Assembly: GCF_003058325.1 (NCBI RefSeq)
Contig: NZ_CP028843.1
Span: 4,089,501-4,153,500 of the forward strand
Length of the DNA: 64,000 bases
Origin: Methylobacterium currus
GTDB taxonomy: Bacteria > Pseudomonadota > Alphaproteobacteria > Rhizobiales > Beijerinckiaceae
Direction of reading: 5' to 3'
Part shown: in pieces, positions 8,909-17,475 of the stretch
How positions within the stretch are numbered: the first letter of the stretch is position 1
How the letters are laid out: each line of letters opens with the position of its first letter
The notes under the pieces: model-generated
What the model was told of the DNA's origin: nothing
What the model saw: the letters and a program-made list of their open reading frames with translations, nothing else
Database searches by the model: none
Translations under genes and position numbers: made by a program

Positions 8909-10101
8909 AGGCCGAGCCCCTGCTTGGCGATGATGCCGCGCTGGATCTCGTTCGAGCCGCCGTAGATCGTGGCCGCGCGCAGGTGGAGGAATTCGCCCGC
9001 GAGGCCGATCGCGCCGGCCGGGCCGATCTCCGCGCCGTTCCAGTCCGGGCGGAACGCTGCCGGGTCGAAGGGAAGCCCCCTGCGGGAGGTCACCCGGATC
9101 ATGAGTTCCGTCACGTCCTGCTCGATCTCTGTGCCGCGGATCTTCAGGAGGTTCGCCTCCACGCCGGTCGGAGCGCTCCCGTCCGCGCGGCCGAGCAGGC
9201 GCAGGCAGACGGCCTCCAGGGCGCGGATGTCGATCTCGGCCTCGGCCATCTGCCGTCGCAAGGTGCTGTCCTCGGACAGGGGCCGTCCGCCCTCGCAGGT
9301 CTCGTCGGCGGACCTACGCAGGCGCTCGAGGAGATGGCGCGCCTTGCCGGTCTCGGCCGCGATCAGCCGCTCCTGGACGAGGAGGAACTTGGCGTAAGCC
9401 CAGGCCTTGCCCTCCTCGCCGACGAGGTTCTCAGCCGGAACGCGGACCTCGTCGAAGAAGACCTCGTTGACGTGGTGCTTGCCGTCCATCGTCGGGATGG
9501 CCCGGACCGTCACGCCCGGCGCCTTCATGTCCACGAGGAGGAAGGACACCCCGTCCTGCGGCCGATCCCCGGTTTGCGTCCGGGCGAGGCAGAACATCCA
9601 GTCCGCCCAATGGGCGTAGGTCGTCCAGGTCTTCTGGCCGTTGAGGATGTAGGCATCCCCGTCGCGAACGGCGCGCGTCCTGAGCCCGGCGAGGTCCGAT
9701 CCCGCATTCGGCTCCGAGTAGCCTTGAGCCCAGAAGTCGTCGGCGGACAGGATGCGGGGCAGGAAGCGCCTCTTCTGAGCCTCGTTGCCGAACGTGTAGA
9801 GGACGGGCCCGACATAGGCGACGCCGAGCGGGATGAGCCAGGGCGCCCCCTCCTCGGCGAGGGTCTGCTCGAACAGCCAGCGCTGCGCCGGGCCCCAGCC
9901 CCGGCCGCCCCATTCGACGGGCCAGTGCCCCCCCATCCATCCCCGTTCGTGCAGGATCTTCTGCCACCGCGCGTGGTCGTCCCGCGTGAGCGAGAGATTG
10001 CGGTCGACCTTGTGACGGATGTCGGCTGGCAACATGCCGCGGCAGAACGCCCGCACCTCCGCACGAAACGCCCGCAATTCCGAGGGCAGCAGCATTTCCA
10101 T
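8905..10101 (-). CDS. Acyl-CoA dehydrogenase (398 aa)
   Basis: A complete acyl-CoA dehydrogenase with the N-terminal 'WPVEWGGRGWGPAQ', the FAD/substrate motif 'YSEPNAGSDLAGL', 'NGQKTWTT' and the C-terminal 'GGSNEIQRGIIAKQ'. It is coupled (4-bp overlap) to the shorter dehydrogenase downstream, an arrangement known for alpha2beta2 dehydrogenases of steroid and cyclic-acid breakdown. I place the start at ATG 10101; a second ATG two codons later (10095) is also possible, and the reading frame stays open upstream without coding character. The palindrome at 10113-10126 sits immediately upstream, so this is probably the first gene of the minus-strand catabolic operon. Confidence 0.92.
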   Translation of the reverse strand: MEMLLPSELRAFRAEVRAFCRGMLPADIRHKVDRNLSLTRDDHARWQKILHERGWMGGHWPVEWGGRGWGPAQRWLFEQTLAEEGAPWLIPLGVAYVGPVLYTFGNEAQKRRFLPRILSADDFWAQGYSEPNAGSDLAGLRTRAVRDGDAYILNGQKTWTTYAHWADWMFCLARTQTGDRPQDGVSFLLVDMKAPGVTVRAIPTMDGKHHVNEVFFDEVRVPAENLVGEEGKAWAYAKFLLVQERLIAAETGKARHLLERLRRSADETCEGGRPLSEDSTLRRQMAEAEIDIRALEAVCLRLLGRADGSAPTGVEANLLKIRGTEIEQDVTELMIRVTSRRGLPFDPAAFRPDWNGAEIGPAGAIGLAGEFLHLRAATIYGGSNEIQRGIIAKQGLGL

Positions 10102-10112
10102 CCCATAATTTT

Positions 10113-10126
10113 TGACTTGCCAGTCA
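10113..10126. promoter_or_regulatory. Palindromic operator candidate (TGACT-N4-AGTCA)
   Basis: A perfect 5-bp inverted repeat with a 4-base spacer lies 12 bases upstream of the acyl-CoA dehydrogenase ATG, in an unusually AT-rich stretch (10090-10135). Size and shape resemble operators of TetR-family acyl-CoA regulators. The TetR gene at the far end of the same gene run is an obvious candidate binder. The remaining upstream stretch to 10645 (about 500 bases) shows no gene or repeat that I recognise. Confidence 0.45.
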
Positions 10127-10645
10127 GAAAATGCCGATCGGCTCGCCGTGTCAAGCCCGTTTGCACGAGGAGGGACACCAAGGGGGAAAGACCGTGACAG
10201 TGGACCGCCGATGAGGCCGGGAAACGGTGAGATCTGGGCCAAGCTTCTGAAAGCATGCGCGAAAGGAGCGCTGGCCCAGGACATTGGAGCGGTGGGGCTC
10301 GGGGTCGGGCCGCCCGGCACCCCGACGAACAGACGAAGAGATGAGGCGTGGCTCTCCCCGCCGGCGGGGCGGTGCGATGCCGTGACGGGCTCCGCGATCC
10401 GGTCGCCTATGGGGTGCCGGTCGCGGAGACGTCGACCGCACTCGCACGCCTGTGATCGGTCGCGCGAGACCAGCGGATCGCTGCGTGCACGCAGGTCACG
10501 CGGTCATTCCAAATCCGAACTTGTCTCGCGCTGCCGAAACGCCCCCCATCGCGCCAAGCCCGGACCGCGCTGCCCTCACTCGCGAGATGCGAGCTCCCCG
10601 GCACGCGGACGACGCGGGCCGTTCCTTTCGGGAGATGTGATCATC

Positions 10646-11854
10646 ATGCGGAGCTGCGCGCTGGCGGCCCTCGTCGCCCTGGCACTGGCCGGACCGGCCC
10701 GCGCCGCCATGTCCGACGGCGTCGTGCGGATCGGGGTCCTCACCGACATGGGAGGTCCCTACTCGGACAATGTCGGGGCCGGGGCCGTCCTGGCGGCCCG
10801 GATGGCGGTCGAGGATTTCGGCGGCACCGTCGCCGGCGTGCCGGTCGAGGTCGTCTCGGCCGATCACCAGAACAAGACCGACATCGGCTCGGCCATCGCC
10901 CGCCGGTGGTACGACGTCGACAAGGTCGACGCGATCACCGAGGTCGTGTCCTCGGCGGTCGCCCTGTCGGTCCAGCAGATTTCCCGCGACAAGGATCGCA
11001 TCTTCCTGGCGACCGGCCCGGGCACGCCGGACCTGACCGGCAAGGCCTGTTCGCCCGTCGGCCTGCACTGGGCCTACGACAATTACGCCCTCGGCAATGT
11101 GGTGGCCGGCGCTGTGGTGCGGCGCGGCCTGAAGAAGTGGTTCTTCCTCACCGCCGATTACAGCTTCGGCCACGCCCTCGAGTCGCAGGCCGCCCGGGTG
11201 GTGAAGGCCAATGGCGGCACGGTGATCGGATCGGCCCGCCATCCCCTCGGCTCGTCCGATTTCTCCTCCTTCCTGCTCCAGGCGCAGGCCTCGGGAGCCG
11301 ACGTGATCGGGCTTGCCAATGCGGGCACCGACATGATCAACGCGCAGAAGCAGGCGGCCGAGTTCGGGCTGACGAGCGGCCGGCAGAGCCTGGCGGCCCT
11401 GCTCGTCAACCTGCCCGACATCCGCGCCCTCGGTCTCGACAGCGCCAAGGGGCTGCTTCTCGCCGACAGCTTCTACTGGGACATGACCGACGCAACCCGG
11501 GCCTGGTCGAAGCGATTCATGGCGCGGTTCGACGGCCGCGCCCCCGGCAGTCTCCAGGCCGGCGTCTACGGCGCGGTGACCCACTACCTCAAGGCGATCC
11601 AGGCGGCCGGAACCGACGACGCCAAGGCGGTGATGGCGAAGATGCGCGAGATCCCGATCGACGACTTCTACACCAAGAACGCCCACCTGCGCGCCGACGG
11701 CCGCGTCGTGCGCGACATGTACCTGTTCCAGGTCAAGACGCCGGCCGAATCGAAGTACCCGTGGGACTACTACACGCTGCTCGAGACCGTTCCGGGCGAG
11801 CAGGCCTTCCGGCCCCTGGCCGAGGGCGGCTGCCCCCTCGTCACGACGCAGTAG
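10646..11854 (+). CDS. Orphan periplasmic substrate-binding protein (Liv/amide type)
   Basis: 402 residues from ATG 10646, which follows a GGGAG element by about 9 bases. A Sec signal peptide ('LAALVALALAGPARA') precedes the mature start 'VRIGVLTDMGGPYSDNVG', the type I binding-protein opening of the branched-chain amino acid/ABC class. The frame is open back to 10112, but the extra residues are low-complexity and do not look coded. It is not next to a permease: the only transporter in the window is the one at 2021-5448, and this protein may feed that transporter or another one. Related binding proteins occur beside PQQ-alcohol dehydrogenase and aromatic-acid genes. Confidence 0.9.
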   Translation: MRSCALAALVALALAGPARAAMSDGVVRIGVLTDMGGPYSDNVGAGAVLAARMAVEDFGGTVAGVPVEVVSADHQNKTDIGSAIARRWYDVDKVDAITEVVSSAVALSVQQISRDKDRIFLATGPGTPDLTGKACSPVGLHWAYDNYALGNVVAGAVVRRGLKKWFFLTADYSFGHALESQAARVVKANGGTVIGSARHPLGSSDFSSFLLQAQASGADVIGLANAGTDMINAQKQAAEFGLTSGRQSLAALLVNLPDIRALGLDSAKGLLLADSFYWDMTDATRAWSKRFMARFDGRAPGSLQAGVYGAVTHYLKAIQAAGTDDAKAVMAKMREIPIDDFYTKNAHLRADGRVVRDMYLFQVKTPAESKYPWDYYTLLETVPGEQAFRPLAEGGCPLVTTQ

Positions 11855-11887
11855 CCGCCCGGGCTCTCCCGATGGGTGCGCGCCGGC

Positions 11888-12805
11888 TCAGCCGGCCGCG
11901 CCTGCGGGCTCGGCGGAGGCGGCGTGGCCGGCCTCCGCCTCGAGCCAGGCGAGGAAGAGGTCGAGCTTGCGCGAGGGCGGCCGGTCGAGCGGCCAGACCG
12001 CGTAGAGGCCGAGGTCGCGCCGCACCGGGCGGTCGAACAGCGTCACCAGCCGACCGGACGCGATCTCGTCCTTCAGGAGCAGGACCTGCCCGATGGCGAT
12101 GCCGAGCCCCTCGGCCGCCGCCTGGTAGGTGAGGACCGAACTCTCGAACACCATGCCGCGCCCGACATCGACGTCGCGCACGTCGACGGCCGCGAGCCAG
12201 TCCGGCCAGTCCCGCCGCCGGTAGTACGAGTGGAGGAGCTGGCGCGTTCGCAGGAGCGCCGGGTCGCCCCCGGCGAGGCCGGCCGCGAGGGCCGGGCTGC
12301 AGACCGGCTGGATCACGTCGGGCAGGAGCAGTGCCGAGCGCGTCCCCGGCCATTGCCCGTTGCCGAGCTGGATCGCGACGTCCACCGTCTCGCGGGTGAA
12401 GTCGACCGGCCGCACAATGTTGCTCAGCCGGATGTCGAGGCGCGGGTAGCGGGCCTTGAACGAGGGCAGCCGCGGGATCAGCCACCGGGTCGCGAAGGTG
12501 GCGTAGGCGCGCACGTGCAGCGTCTCGGCCACCTTCTCGTCGCTCAGGCGCGCGGTCGCGGCGGCGATCCGGGCGAAAGGCTCGTTGATCTCAGCGGCGT
12601 AGAGCCGGCCGGCCTCGGTCAGGGTTGCGCCGTGCCGCTCGCGGTGGAACAGCCGCACGCCGAGGAATCCCTCCAGCACCGCGATCTGGCGACTGACCGC
12701 CGACTGCGTGACGTTCAGCTCGCCCGCTGCGCGGCCGAAGCCGCCGAGGCGAGCCGCGACCTCGAAGACGTGCAGCGGGTTGAGGGGCGGCATGCGGCGC
12801 GACAT
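11888..12805 (-). CDS. LysR-family transcriptional regulator
   Basis: 305 residues. The N-terminal winged helix reads 'HVFEVAARLGGFGRAAGELNV', trimmed of its last residues, followed by 'TQSAVSRQIAVLEGFLG' and 'LFHRERHGATLTEAGR', the GcvA-like branch of LysR. The C-terminal co-inducer domain is complete. It is transcribed divergently from the acyl-CoA dehydrogenase operon at 12977, the classic arrangement for a LysR activator of its neighbour. It converges tail to tail with the binding-protein gene (33 bases apart). Confidence 0.93.
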   Translation of the reverse strand: MSRRMPPLNPLHVFEVAARLGGFGRAAGELNVTQSAVSRQIAVLEGFLGVRLFHRERHGATLTEAGRLYAAEINEPFARIAAATARLSDEKVAETLHVRAYATFATRWLIPRLPSFKARYPRLDIRLSNIVRPVDFTRETVDVAIQLGNGQWPGTRSALLLPDVIQPVCSPALAAGLAGGDPALLRTRQLLHSYYRRRDWPDWLAAVDVRDVDVGRGMVFESSVLTYQAAAEGLGIAIGQVLLLKDEIASGRLVTLFDRPVRRDLGLYAVWPLDRPPSRKLDLFLAWLEAEAGHAASAEPAGAAG

Positions 12806-12976
12806 CGCGGCTTTTGAGCCTCAGGCCTCGGGGCGGCGGGGATGCCTGCGTAAAACTCATGCCAGGTTAACGCCTGCTCAATTGCGGAGCAAACCGGTCC
12901 GGCGATGATGCGGCCTGCCATTCGCCACTGCGCCGAGCCATCGGCCGCCCGCCTGCCGGGCCGACGCGAGGATTCC
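12806..12976. promoter_or_regulatory. Divergent LysR control region
   Basis: 171 bases separate the LysR start from the dehydrogenase operon. Two short dyads are visible: CAGG-N6-CCTG at 12863-12876 and TTGC-GGA-GCAA at 12882-12892. They sit side by side in the most AT-rich part of the gap, as expected for LysR recognition and activation half-sites. Which one is bound cannot be told from sequence. Confidence 0.4.
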
Positions 12977-14155
12977 ATGGATTTCGCCCTGACCGAAGAG
13001 CAGTCGCTCTTCGCCGACTCCGTCCGGCGCTTCGCCGAGCAGCATTTGCGGGACGGGGCGCTCGCCCGTGCCCACGACCCGCGCTTCCCGTTCGAAGTCG
13101 CGCAACTCCTCGCCGGCCAGGGGCTCCTCGGGATCACGATGGACCCGGAGGATGGCGGCCAGGGCGGAACGCTCATGGATGCGGTGATCGCGATCGAGCA
13201 GGTCGCCGCGGTGTGCCCGCGCAGTGCCGACGTGATCCAGGCCGGCAATTTCGGGCCGATCCGCACCTTCGTCGAGTACGCCACGCCGGAGCAGAAGGCG
13301 CGCTTCCTGCCCGACCTGCTGGCCGGGCGCAGCGTGATCAGCCTCGGCATGTCGGAGCCGGGCGCCGGCTCGGCGGCGACCGACCTCGAGACCCGCGCCC
13401 GCCAGGACGGCGACGACTACGTGATCGACGGCGCCAAGGTCTTCTCGACCCACAGCCCGGACGCGGCGGTCTTCCTGGTCTACGTCCGGTTCGGGCCGGG
13501 GATCGGCGGGATCGGCTCGGTCCTGGTCGAGCGCGGCACGCCGGGCTTCACCATCGGCAAGCCTTCCGCCTTCATGAGCGGAGAGGAATGGTCGCAGCTC
13601 TACTTCGAGAACTGCCGCATCCCGGCCGCGAACGTGCTGCTCGGGCCCGGCGGCTTCAAGCGCCAAATTGCCGGCTTCAACGTCGAGCGGCTCGGCAACT
13701 CGTCCCGGGCGCTGGCGCTCGGCCGCTACGCCTTCACGCTGGCGCGCGACCACGCCCTGGAGCGGCGCCAGTTCGGCCGGCCGCTCTGCGAGTTCCAGGG
13801 CCTTCAGTGGAAATTCGCCGAACTCGCGGTGAAGCTCGAGGCGGCGCAGCTCCTGCTCTACCGGGCCGCCTCGAACCGCGAGGGCGAGCTACCCTCGGCT
13901 GCCGACACCGCCATGGCGAAGCTCGCCTGCAACCAGGCCGGCTTCGAGGCGGCGAACGAGGCCGTGCAGGTGATGGGCGGCCTCGGCTACTCGACCGAGG
14001 CGCTGGCCGAGTACTGCATGCGGCGCACCCGCGGCTGGATGATCGCCGGCGGCTCGATCGAGATGCTGAAGAACCGCATCGCCGAGCACGTCTTCGACCG
14101 CCGCTTCGACCAGCGCGCGCCCCGCCCGGGACCCGCCGCGCAGGCGGCCGAGTAG
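12977..14155 (+). CDS. Acyl-CoA dehydrogenase (392 aa)
   Basis: Complete acyl-CoA dehydrogenase. The start ATG at 12977 is preceded by GAGGA, and the protein opens 'MDFALTEEQSLFADSVRRF', a typical N-terminus. Later landmarks are 'GLLGITMDPEDGGQGG', 'MSEPGAGSAATDLETRA', 'GAKVFSTHSPDA', 'RRQFGRPLCEFQGLQW' and 'VQVMGGLGYSTE', ending with 'GGSIEMLKNRIAEHVF'. The 'QGLQWKFAEL' and 'YSTE' forms resemble the crotonobetainyl/short-chain group of these enzymes. It is the first gene of a tight five-gene operon that goes on to an ADP-forming acyl-CoA synthetase. Confidence 0.93.
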   Translation: MDFALTEEQSLFADSVRRFAEQHLRDGALARAHDPRFPFEVAQLLAGQGLLGITMDPEDGGQGGTLMDAVIAIEQVAAVCPRSADVIQAGNFGPIRTFVEYATPEQKARFLPDLLAGRSVISLGMSEPGAGSAATDLETRARQDGDDYVIDGAKVFSTHSPDAAVFLVYVRFGPGIGGIGSVLVERGTPGFTIGKPSAFMSGEEWSQLYFENCRIPAANVLLGPGGFKRQIAGFNVERLGNSSRALALGRYAFTLARDHALERRQFGRPLCEFQGLQWKFAELAVKLEAAQLLLYRAASNREGELPSAADTAMAKLACNQAGFEAANEAVQVMGGLGYSTEALAEYCMRRTRGWMIAGGSIEMLKNRIAEHVFDRRFDQRAPRPGPAAQAAE

Positions 14156-14165
14156 GGGGCGACGC

Positions 14166-16262
14166 ATGAGCCCAAGTCTCGGCCGGTCCCTGCTGCATCC
14201 GCGCAGCGTGGCGCTCATCGGCGCCTCGGACGATGCCACGAAGACCGGCGGGCGTCCGCTCGCCTACCTGCGCCGGGCGGGGTTCTCCGGCGCGGTCTAT
14301 CCGGTCAATCCCCGCCGCGAGACCGTGCAGGGATTGCGCGCCTATCCCTCCCTCGACGCCCTGCCGGAGGTACCCGACCACGCCTTCATCCTGACGCCGA
14401 CAGAGGGCGCGCTGGAGGCGGTGGCGGCCTGCGTGGCGCGCGGCGTGCCGCTCGCCACCGTGCTGGCCGGGGGCTTTGCCGAGGAGGGCGAGGCGGGTCG
14501 GGCCCGCGAGACGGAGTTGCGCCGCATCCTGGCCGGCGGGTCGACACGCCTCCTCGGCCCCAACAGCATCGGCATCGTCAACGTCGCGACGGGACTGAGC
14601 CTGACGGCCAACGGCGCCTTCGCCGAGCCCGAGATCCGGCGCGGCGGCGTGTTCGTCGCCTCGCATTCGGGCAGCATGATCGGCGCGATCCTGTCGCGGG
14701 GCCTCGCCAAGGGCCTCGGCTTCGCGGGGTTCGTATCGACGGGCTCGGAGGTCGATCTCAGTCTCGGCGAGATCTGTGCGGCGACGCTCGACGATCCGGC
14801 GATCGACGTCTACGCGCTGTTTCTCGAATCGATCGCCCACGGCTCCGACCTTCGGCGTTTCGCGGCCGCGGCGGCTTCGCAGGGTAAGCCGGTCATCGCC
14901 TACAAGCTCGGCCGCTCGGCGCAGGGCGCCGAGCTGTCGCAATCCCATACCGGCGCCATCGCGGGGGAGGACGGGATCGCCGACGCCTTCCTGCGCGATT
15001 GCGGCATCGCCCGGGTCGAGACGCTCGAGGGCCTGATCGAGGGAGTCCCACTGATCCGCCGGGTGGGTATCCCGAGCCGGCCGCTCCGGCCGAGGGTGGC
15101 GGTGGTCACGACCACGGGCGGCGGCGCCGCCATGGTGGTCGACCAGCTCGGCCTGCGCGACATCGAGGCCGCCGTCCCGAGCGAGGCCACCATGGCGCGC
15201 CTGACTGACCGCGGCGTCGTGGCGCCGCGCGGCCGGATCCTCGACCTCACCCTCGCCGGCACCCGCCCGGCCGTGATGTCGGCGGCGCTGGAGACCCTAC
15301 TGGAGGCACCGGAATTCGATCTCGTGGTTGCGGTTGCGGGCTCCTCCGCCCGGTTCCAGCCCGACTTGCTGGTGCCGGCGATCACGAGCGCGGCGAGGAA
15401 CGCCGGCCGCCCGCTCGTCGCCTTCGCGGCACCGGAGGCGCCGCAGGCGCTGGCGCACCTCGCCGAGGCCGGGATCCCGTGCTTTCGCACGCCCGAGGCC
15501 TGCGGCGACGCGATCGCGGCAGTGTTCGGGCGGCGACCCGCGAAGGCCCTGCCGCCGCAGGTCACGACGCGGGCAGGCGGGACCTCGCGCCTCCTCGACG
15601 AGGCCGAGGGCTACGCGGTGCTCGCCCGCCTCGGCCTCCCGGTCGCCTCCCATGCGGTGGTGGAGGCCGGGGCGACGGCCTCGCCGATCGGCTACCCGGT
15701 GGCGGTCAAGCTGCTCTCGGCCCAGGTGCTGCACAAGACCGAGCTCGGCGGCGTCGCCCTCGGCATCGGCGACGATGCGGCCTTCCGGGTGGCGGCCGCG
15801 GGCATCGCCGAGCGGGTGCCCCGGGCGCAACCCGGCCTCGCGGTCGAGCGGCTGCTGGTCCAGGCGATGGCTTCCGGGCTCGGCGAAGTGCTGCTGAGCA
15901 TCCACCGCGACGCGGATGCGGGCCTCGTCGTGATGCTGGCGGCCGGCGGAATCCTGGCGGAAATCCATCGCGACCGCAGCCTGCGCCTCGGTCCCGTCGA
16001 CCGAAGCGAGGCCCGGGCGATGATGGACGAGGTCAAGGCATTGCGGGCGCTGGCCGGCTATCGCGGCCGGGAGCGGGGCGACCTCGATGCCCTCGCGGAC
16101 GCCATCGTGGCCCTGTCGGCCTGCGGCGCCGACATCGTCGAGGCCGAGATCAACCCGCTCGTCGTCCGACGGGCGGGAGAGGGCGTCGTCGCGGTCGACG
16201 CCGTCGTTCGGGTTCGCGAGAACTTCATGATTGGAGAAGCGATGACCGGGGAGACACCATGA
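14166..16262 (+). CDS. ADP-forming acyl-CoA synthetase (acetate-CoA ligase family)
   Basis: 698 residues in the NDP-forming acyl-CoA synthetase architecture: N-terminal CoA-binding Rossmann domain ('SVALIGASDDATKTGG', 'YPVNPRR'), two succinyl-CoA-synthetase-like flavodoxin domains ('LGPNSIGI', 'SHSGSMIGA'), and a C-terminal ATP-grasp domain from about residue 480 ('AVKLLSAQVLHKTELGGV'). His261 in 'SQSHTGAIAGED' matches the phosphohistidine loop. It interconverts acyl-CoA plus ADP/Pi and acid plus ATP, so it can either activate the acid or harvest energy from the CoA ester. No GNAT acetyltransferase domain is present. The stop overlaps the next ATG by 4 bases. Confidence 0.92.
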   Translation: MSPSLGRSLLHPRSVALIGASDDATKTGGRPLAYLRRAGFSGAVYPVNPRRETVQGLRAYPSLDALPEVPDHAFILTPTEGALEAVAACVARGVPLATVLAGGFAEEGEAGRARETELRRILAGGSTRLLGPNSIGIVNVATGLSLTANGAFAEPEIRRGGVFVASHSGSMIGAILSRGLAKGLGFAGFVSTGSEVDLSLGEICAATLDDPAIDVYALFLESIAHGSDLRRFAAAAASQGKPVIAYKLGRSAQGAELSQSHTGAIAGEDGIADAFLRDCGIARVETLEGLIEGVPLIRRVGIPSRPLRPRVAVVTTTGGGAAMVVDQLGLRDIEAAVPSEATMARLTDRGVVAPRGRILDLTLAGTRPAVMSAALETLLEAPEFDLVVAVAGSSARFQPDLLVPAITSAARNAGRPLVAFAAPEAPQALAHLAEAGIPCFRTPEACGDAIAAVFGRRPAKALPPQVTTRAGGTSRLLDEAEGYAVLARLGLPVASHAVVEAGATASPIGYPVAVKLLSAQVLHKTELGGVALGIGDDAAFRVAAAGIAERVPRAQPGLAVERLLVQAMASGLGEVLLSIHRDADAGLVVMLAAGGILAEIHRDRSLRLGPVDRSEARAMMDEVKALRALAGYRGRERGDLDALADAIVALSACGADIVEAEINPLVVRRAGEGVVAVDAVVRVRENFMIGEAMTGETP

Positions 16263-16618
16263 TCGACCACCTCGCCGAGCGGGTGAACGCGGATGCGCTC
16301 CTCGTGCATCGTGGCCGCTTCGTCGACACGACCTTCCTGATCGGGATCGGGGAGGAGAGCTGGCTCGTGCGCATCCGCGACGGGCGCGTCGACGAGGTCC
16401 GCAAGGGCCCCTTCGTCATGGCGCGCTGGACCTTCGCCCTGCGCGCCTCGGCCGAGAGCTGGCGGACCTTCTGGTCGCCGGCGCCGCCGCCCGGCTTCCA
16501 CGACCTCTTCGCGATGATCCGGTTCGGCCGCCTCTCCGTCGAGGGCGACATGCACCCCTTCATGGCCAACCTGTTCTACTTCAAGGGCGTGCTCGCCGCG
16601 CCGAGGAGCCCCGCATGA
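16259..16618 (+). CDS. Small SCP2-like protein (119 aa)
   Basis: Start and stop overlap both neighbours (ATGA at 16259 and ATGA at 16615), so it is a true operon member. The pattern resembles the SCP2 lipid-carrier fold: a beta-rich N-terminal half with 'TFLIGIGEESWLVRI', then 'WTFALRASAESWRTFW' and the late motif 'GRLSVEGDMHPFMANLFYF', where SCP2 proteins carry a G.+.+.GD...... pattern before the last helix. It may hold or present a hydrophobic acyl substrate to the adjacent enzymes. Assignment is by pattern only. Confidence 0.7.
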   Translation: MIDHLAERVNADALLVHRGRFVDTTFLIGIGEESWLVRIRDGRVDEVRKGPFVMARWTFALRASAESWRTFWSPAPPPGFHDLFAMIRFGRLSVEGDMHPFMANLFYFKGVLAAPRSPA

Positions 16619-17475
16619 GCGCGCCCGCCTACGAGCCGATCACCGGCCGCTACCTGCGCGTCGACCTCCTCGGCAAGCCGCACCGGGTCTATGTCGAGGA
16701 GGCCGGCGAGGGCGTGCCGCTCCTCTGCCTCCACACGGCCGGGAGCGACAGCCGGCAATGGCGCGGCGTCATGAACGATCCCGGCATCCTGTCGCGGTTC
16801 CGGGTCATCGCCTTCGACCTGCCCTGGCACGGCAAGTCCTCGCCGCCGGCGGGCTGGCACGAGGACACGGAGTACCGCCTCACCTCGCGCGACTATGCCG
16901 ACGTCATCCTGGGCGTCGCCGACGCCCTCGGTCTCGACCGGCCGGTGGCGATGGGCTGCTCGATCGGCGGCCGCATCGTGCTCCACCTCGCCCTCGATCA
17001 CCCCGAGCGGTTCGGGGCGGTGATCGGCCTGCAATCCGGCGGCCACGTCGCGCCCTACTACGACACGCAGTGGCTCCACCGTCCCGACGTCCACGGCGAG
17101 GTCTCGGCCGCCGTGGTCTCGGGTCTGATCGGGCCGGCCGCGAGCGACGAGGACCGCTGGGAGACGCTCTGGCACTACATGCAGGGGGGCCCGGGGGTCT
17201 TCAAGGGCGACCTCTACTTCTACAAGGTCGACGGCGACATCCGGGGACGCCTGTCGGAGATCGACACCGCCCGGTGCCCGGTCCACCTCCTGACCGGGGA
17301 GTACGATTACAGCTGCACCCCCGACGACACCCGGGCCGCCGCCGCCAGCATCCGGGGCTCGGAAGCGGTGATCATGCCGGGGATCGGCCATTTCCCGATG
17401 AGCGAGGATCCGGAGGGCTTCCTCCGGCACCTGCGTCCGGTGCTCGAGCGCATCCTGTCGGAGCGCCGGCCGTGA
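16615..17475 (+). CDS. Alpha/beta-hydrolase
   Basis: 286 residues of the alpha/beta-hydrolase fold. The nucleophile elbow is 'MGCSIGG' with Ser116, the oxyanion segment is 'LLCLHTAGSDSRQW' (HTAGSD in place of the commoner HG.G), and the catalytic histidine is His259 in 'PGIGHFPM'. The acid is probably the Asp in the 'GEYDYSC' strand region or the following loop. It likely cleaves an ester, lactone or thioester of the pathway. Translationally coupled on both sides (ATGA upstream, GTGA downstream). Confidence 0.9.
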   Translation: MSAPAYEPITGRYLRVDLLGKPHRVYVEEAGEGVPLLCLHTAGSDSRQWRGVMNDPGILSRFRVIAFDLPWHGKSSPPAGWHEDTEYRLTSRDYADVILGVADALGLDRPVAMGCSIGGRIVLHLALDHPERFGAVIGLQSGGHVAPYYDTQWLHRPDVHGEVSAAVVSGLIGPAASDEDRWETLWHYMQGGPGVFKGDLYFYKVDGDIRGRLSEIDTARCPVHLLTGEYDYSCTPDDTRAAAASIRGSEAVIMPGIGHFPMSEDPEGFLRHLRPVLERILSERRP

